Below the pieces are notes generated by a model. It had not been told where the DNA came from and ran no database searches. It saw only the letters and a list, made by a program, of their open reading frames with translations. The position numbers and the translations under genes are program-made. Positions 59,811 to 64,000 of a stretch of 64,000 nt of DNA are shown here, in pieces. The stretch comes from Neoechinorhynchus agilis (taxonomy: Eukaryota > Acanthocephala), in NCBI GenBank assembly GCA_051530055.1, contig CM121341.1:16492001-16556000 (forward strand). Direction: 5' to 3'. How positions within the stretch are numbered: the stretch's first letter is position 1; each line of letters opens with the position of its first letter.

Positions 59811-61268
59811 ATGTCTCAGCAGGAAAAAGACATCATTGAAAACGTCTCCGATGCTGTATTCGCTGAGAGTGAAATCCATGACAATGTTTTCTTGGGTGAT
59901 GTAATCCGTGGTCCTAAATATCCCTCAGACATTGCGACGAGTGAACAACTCTTGTCTAGCTTCCGTACAATCGGAATCCAAGCATCAAAATTGTACGATG
60001 CAAGTGAGATTATCCTTGAAATGATTAGTCTTCGAAATACCGATACTCATGGTGAAGAAGGCATTGCGAGTCTCATAAGCAATCCAAGGAGGTGTCTACG
60101 TGGATGTACGATCTTTCTCGGATACACGTCCAACATGATGTCCAGTGGATTGCGCGAGATATTTTGCTACATGGCCAAAAACGATATGATCGATTGTATT
60201 GTCACCTCAGCTGGTGGAATTGAAGAAGATTTTATCAAGTGCTTGGATGATTTTAGAATTGGTGACTTCAATTTGGATGGATCTAAGTTGCGATCGCAAC
60301 ATCTAAATCGAATTGGAAACATAATGGCACCTAATTCTGCATATTGCAAATTTGAGAATTGGTTAACTCCAATTCTTGACGAAATGCTTAATGATCAAAT
60401 TCAAAAAGGCGTGCAATGGACGCCGTCAAAGATGATCAAATTATTGGGAAAGAAAATCAATAATCCAGAAAGCGTCTATTATTGGACTGCTAGAAATGAT
60501 ATTCCCGTGTTTTGTCCAGCAATTACTGACGGATCTTTGGGTGATATTATGTAAGCAACAGAAACTAGGAAGATTTTCGAAATTTCGTAGGTTTTATTAT
60601 AAAGTAGAACTTTTTGGGTTAGGTAGAAACTAACGTAGTGTCGTCTTGTCTTTCCGTGAGCATGGCCACCGAAAGCAAAGCACTTTTAGAAGCACAAATT
60701 TTTAAAATAATTTTTTAAACCGCGCTCTACGTTCATTAGCGAACAGCAGGAATTTATTAGTTGAGATTTTCTTGAATTTGCACTTCGATTTCGTGCGGTT
60801 TTCTCTTCCGAAAGCGACAAGACAACCGACGGTCATTTGTTTTAAAAAAACGTTCATTTTTTGTGCTTCGGCTTCCACCTTCCGAGTTTCTGCTAATATT
60901 TCCACACTTACAAGTCTCAAGAAACTCACCTTAGGATGGATGTTATCGAGGATCAACGTGAATTGAACAATATCGCAGTTTACGCAAAACGAACAGGAAT
61001 CATAATTTTAGGCGGAGGAGTAGCTAAGCATCAGATCTGCAACGCGAATTTGATGAGAAATGGCAGTGAGTACTGCGTTTTCGTAAACACGGGAATTGAA
61101 CACGATGCTAGTGATTCAGGTGCATCAGTTGACGAAGCAAAATCCTGGGGAAAAGTTAGAAGTGGCGCAAAGAGCGTTAAAGTATTCTGTGATGCAAGTA
61201 TAGCTTTTCCCTTAATAGCGGCGTCCACATTTCTTCGACATAAACAGAGGACCGAAAGTGAAGTATAA
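59811..61268 (+). CDS. DHPS: Deoxyhypusine synthase, two exons
   Basis: Exons 59811-60550 and 60896-61268 give 370 residues, the usual length (human 369). The enzyme transfers a butylamine group from spermidine to one lysine of eIF5A, using NAD. Family blocks in order: CTIFLGYTSNMMSSGLREIF (NAD site), IVTSAGGIEEDFIKCL, NRIGNIMAPNSAYCKFE, EGV-equivalent QKGVQWTPSKMI, INNPESVYYW, PAITDGSLGDI, FHTYKSQETH, GIIILGGGVAKHQICNANLM, NTGIEHDASDSGA and AKSWGKV, whose Lys333 is the lysine that carries the butylimine intermediate. The ATG at 59811 fits the family start. The frame upstream is open to 59610 but unlike the family. All key residues are present, so it should be active, provided the non-canonical intron is removed. 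Confidence 0.92.
60551..60895 (+). other. DHPS intron, non-canonical 3' border, terminal inverted repeats, 345 nt
   Basis: Exon 1 ends at GGTGATATTAT before GTAAGC, a normal donor. The family sequence GD(I/M)(I/M)xFHTYK resumes at ATATTTCCACACTTAC, preceded by CTGCTA; no AG lies at the join. The nearest upstream AG (60884-60885) would put an in-frame stop in the protein. Just inside the ends are AGAAACTAGGAAG and, inverted, CTTCCGAGTTTCT (one mismatch in 13). The interior has no long ORF. Confidence 0.75.
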
Positions 61269-61296
61269 TTCCGACAAACCAAATCGTTATTTTGTT

Positions 61297-61302
61297 AATA
61301 AA
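61297..61302 (+). terminator. Poly(A) signal AATAAA for DHPS
   Basis: AATAAA begins 29 nt after the DHPS stop codon, a plausible spacing for a short 3'UTR. Confidence 0.6.
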
Positions 61303-61485
61303 TTTTAAGCGATCTATTTGTGCTTTAATGTTTAAACTTTATTCTTAAAAATCTTAAGACATACGACCTCGACCGCCGGCGAGATTGGGCGTGATTTTAA
61401 ATATTAAATATTTAATAAACACAGATGACAACTAGAAGATCGAATGTGTCATTTCTCCGCAGCAATCGTAGAGGTATCTTAAGAT
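61303..61485. other. 3' flank of DHPS
   Basis: No feature recognised before the PLE relic. Confidence 0.4.
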
Positions 61486-62462
61486 ATGAATCTGATCCTG
61501 CAAGATTTCATCGGGATGATTCGCAAAAAAAGAGAGTTGATACATAAACGGCATTGTGGGAAATTAGTAACAATAACAAAGAAGCATTACTTTGATGCAC
61601 ACATATCAAATAGTTCTGTGTTCGATTTCACGCAGATTGTCTTAACACTTCATGTCATGGAACTGCTCAATTATGGACCGGACTTGATTCCGGTTGGCAA
61701 ATTCAACAATGCTAATTTTGGTGGATTCACAAAGGCATTGCTACACAAAAGGGAAACATGAGAAAACGTATTAACATCCCTCTACGACTGATTTTTTTAG
61801 CTATGAATGACCTTAATTGAATTAAGAACATACGCACCACGAAGTTCGACAAAAGCAAGGAATTCTGTATAGTATAGCTGAAGACGGCTACCATAGGATG
61901 GCTGCGAATATCTCATTAGGTACACATTTCCGATCTAATGATGAATGCCCCACTATGAAACGGGAAAAGATGTTCAATCAATTCTTACTAACGCTGAAGA
62001 AGCGTGGAAGGATTGATCCTAGTCGCCGTTAAAAGCCCGACTAATTATTGCCTTATATTCTGCATACAACATCGGAAGAGCTGGAACATTTGCTAACATG
62101 TTGTTGTAGATTTCCTGGAAAGATTGAAGGAGCACAAGAGTAAAGAATATAGAATGGTTAGTGGTGATGTCAAGTCTCTATTCACAAAAGTGCCACTAGA
62201 CTCAGCGATCAATCTTGCGATTCCTATACTTCAACGCAATTTTGAAGGATGGAATTTAACCAAACCTGAATGGAAGGAACTTTTATACATGCGCATGAGA
62301 AACATGAATTTTAGTTTCGAAGTAAGAGCTACGATCAAGTTGATGAATTATCCATGAGGAGTCCTCTTGCCTCAGTTTTCGCTGAATTGTTCAGACGTGA
62401 TTGGGAGGCCAAGTATGTTTCAAACCTACCGTATGTTAAATTCTGGCAGGGGTACGTAGAAA
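61486..62462 (+). mobile_element. Penelope-like element, RT portion, decayed
   Basis: In order: an N-terminal block ending LNYGPDLIPVGKFN (compare the LNxGPxFxP signature of Penelope RTs); a degraded region; YRMVSGDVKSLFTKVPLDSA (RT motif A with the D-V-x-x-L-(F/Y)-T-x-(V/I)-P signature); then SPLASVFAELFRRDWEAKYV and YVKFWQGYVENTFILI. The last occupies the YVDDT catalytic box, which is substituted. Several frameshifts interrupt it. The endonuclease end is missing at this locus. Confidence 0.75.
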
Positions 62463-62519
62463 ATACTTTTATCTTAATCGACAAATTCACAGACGGAAAA
62501 AGATCGGCATTCTTTTTTT

Positions 62520-62762
62520 GATAATTGTGAAATGTGGAGTGAGTGAACGTTTAAACCTAAAAATCATTATTTATTTTAAATATTAAATAAATGAAATAAT
62601 TTGCATAAATTATGTTTGGTTATAAAAAATATATCTTTTTCTGTGATTTGTGAAATGCGGAGTGAGTGAACGTTTAAACTTAAAAATCATTATTGATTTT
62701 AAATATTGAATAACTGAAATAACTTATATGAATTAAGTTTGGAGTGAAAAATATATCATAGA
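62520..62762 (+). repeat. Two tandem copies of a 121-nt AT-rich unit
   Basis: GTGAAATG.GGAGTGAGTGAA, then GTTTAAAC.TAAAAATCATT, recurs 121 nt apart (starts about 62527 and 62648), and both copies end in AAAAATATATC. They diverge by roughly 10-15 percent. They may be a terminal repeat of an unidentified element. Confidence 0.85.
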
Positions 62763-62894
62763 TAGAACATGCTTCGGGATAATTAAGGTATAATTTTGGT
62801 GAGCATAATCCTGGGAATGGCATATATTATTGTTACGAAATATTTCACGAGATAACCTCGCCTCATAAATCATCTAAAAGGGGATTTTACAAAT

Positions 62895-63500
62895 AATGTG
62901 TTCTTTGGCTCGGGAGCACGGGATGGCCTTATCCGAAGTTCGGGATCACGTTTCCGCTCCCATTGTGCTTTTGTGCTAAAATTAGCTTTATTTCCTTCCA
63001 TTGTGTTGGACACAGCGATATGTTAGGCTTCCAAAACAAGACGTCTCTTTAGGTTTGGCTCTCTTTCTACAAAATAAGTACCACCAAATTCAGCGCATTG
63101 TTGAAAAGTCTGTTGGTGATTGGAAATGGCAGAGAAATTCTCAAATCTGCTGCAAACTTGATTGTGCTGGGCGACCTTCTTTTTAATGCCCTGCATCTTT
63201 TGCCCGATGTTCACAGTGCGTTCTGTAAACCCCATGAGTCGGCTCAGTTTTACCCTTCCTCTTGCATGTGCTTCTCACGGCGGTTCCTTTATTATAGTAG
63301 AGGCGAATTCCAGACTTCGCACCCATAATAGAGTAGATCATTTGATTAGTCTTATCGTTGATGAAATGCACTCTTTCAAAGCGTACAGGCTCTGCATACG
63401 ATTTTTTGTTGAGCGGTCGGTAGTTACAGCTTATGGTGCCGCGGTCTATTCTCCATTGGGGATATCCCCTCATTATCAACTCCTCGATTATTCTCAGCAT
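62895..63500 (-). mobile_element. Penelope-like element, RT C-terminus to endonuclease
   Basis: The minus strand reads RIIEELIMRGYPQWRIDRGT, VHFINDKTNQMIYSIM, the start of the endonuclease HGVYRTHCEHRAKD, then (another frame) TVNIGQKMQGIKKKVAQHNQ and YFVEREPNLKRRLVLEA. The last is similar to EKQPNLGRRLVLEV of the 20-kb and 32-kb copies. The CCGAAGTTCGGGATCACG end sequence of the family lies at about 62930. RT core absent. Confidence 0.7.
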
Positions 63501-64000
63501 CTGTCATGATTCTTTTCTCGTGCCTATTTGCAACGTTCTTGGCTTTGCGGGAAGCTCTTCTTATCGCCGATTCGGATAGCCAATTGCTCTTAGAGCTTGA
63601 GTAATCAAACGTATTTCAGCCTGTCGTAATCTTTAAGTTAAGCATATTTTATGGGCTCTCTAAAACAGGGGCACTGCTGCAGATATTTTATGAATCCGGA
63701 GTATGTCTAAGACCAATGTGAAGTAAACCAGGCCAAGTTTGGTTTCCTGAACACGTTTTTTTCTCTATCATTTGTAAGGAAGGTAAGCGACGACTAACAG
63801 TAACAATGTGACTAGCGTAAAGCCATCTTTCATCGAAATAGGCTGCTTAGTTCAACCGATGGAGGATAATAACGCCAGCATCAGTTTTAAGTTGCCGTTG
63901 AAAAGGCAGTGGTAACCTTCCTGCGGAGTTCTAGTTGACAACGAGTCCAATAACAGGCGTTTAAGGAACATCTTGCCCGATAATATCTAGTCCGCAGGAT
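63501..64000. other. No gene recognised at window end
   Basis: Possibly more PLE sequence upstream of the minus-strand fragment, but no RT motif can be read. Confidence 0.4.

Noticed and set aside
60660-60718. Small ORF starting MATESKALLEAQ inside the DHPS intron.
   Set aside because: Only 18 codons, with no family match. It has a fair start context but nothing else supports it.
60702-60956. Minus-strand frame of 84 codons across the DHPS intron and exon 2.
   Set aside because: It overlaps conserved DHPS exon sequence and has no family signature. It is taken as a shadow.

Overview
The window reads as an AT-rich invertebrate metazoan contig. Recognisable host genes are a Cbl-type E3 ligase with tyrosine-kinase-binding, RING and UBA domains, deoxyhypusine synthase, a single-exon rhodopsin-family GPCR, and decayed copies of hexokinase and a PIG-O-like GPI-anchor enzyme. 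Most introns that can be placed are very short (46-53 nt), except two that carry foreign material. I cannot name the species. Compact genes with short and partly non-canonical introns occur in several fast-evolving invertebrate lineages, and nothing here separates them.

Layout. 1-2.0 kb: Ty3/gypsy-like LTR-element fossil. 2.19-2.35 kb: near-perfect hairpin. 2.35-4.15 kb: non-LTR element with RT and a restriction-like endonuclease. 4.3-12 kb: sparse, with a small acidic ORF, decayed ORFs, a Penelope-like (PLE) fragment and a Jockey-like LINE tail. 12-16.5 kb: mostly empty, with a small tandem repeat and a PIG-O fragment. 16.9-19.8 kb: a minus-strand ORF group headed by a 204-bp (68-residue) tandem array. 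20-23 kb: PLE and LINE fragments and a full-length intronless hexokinase pseudogene. 23.1-26.3 kb: decayed Jockey/I-type LINE with ORF1 and ORF2. 28.1-29.1 kb: GPCR. 30-34.8 kb: LINE and PLE relics and a decayed copy of the acidic ORF. 35.7-39.6 kb: Cbl gene. 41.0-56.6 kb: one giant minus-strand gene with about 28 repeats of about 130 residues. 57-59.5 kb: transporter fragment, PLE with long inverted ends, LINE scrap. 59.8-61.3 kb: deoxyhypusine synthase. 61.5-64 kb: PLE relics.

Most interesting signals. (1) Two introns, one in deoxyhypusine synthase and one in Cbl, cannot be removed in frame at GT-AG borders. In both, the reading frame is restored by a GT...TA (or one-base-shifted) border, and both have inverted repeats just inside their ends, which would bring the splice sites together on a stem. 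The other introns in the same genes are ordinary GT-AG with no such stem. (2) The last large Cbl intron carries an inverted four-unit block copied from the neighbouring giant repeat gene. (3) The giant array contains a nearly perfect 1,551-nt duplicated block bounded by clusters of one-base losses, which looks like an assembly patch.

The genes do not form an operon or an evident pathway. The window is a handful of intact host genes among decayed retroelements and pseudogenes.
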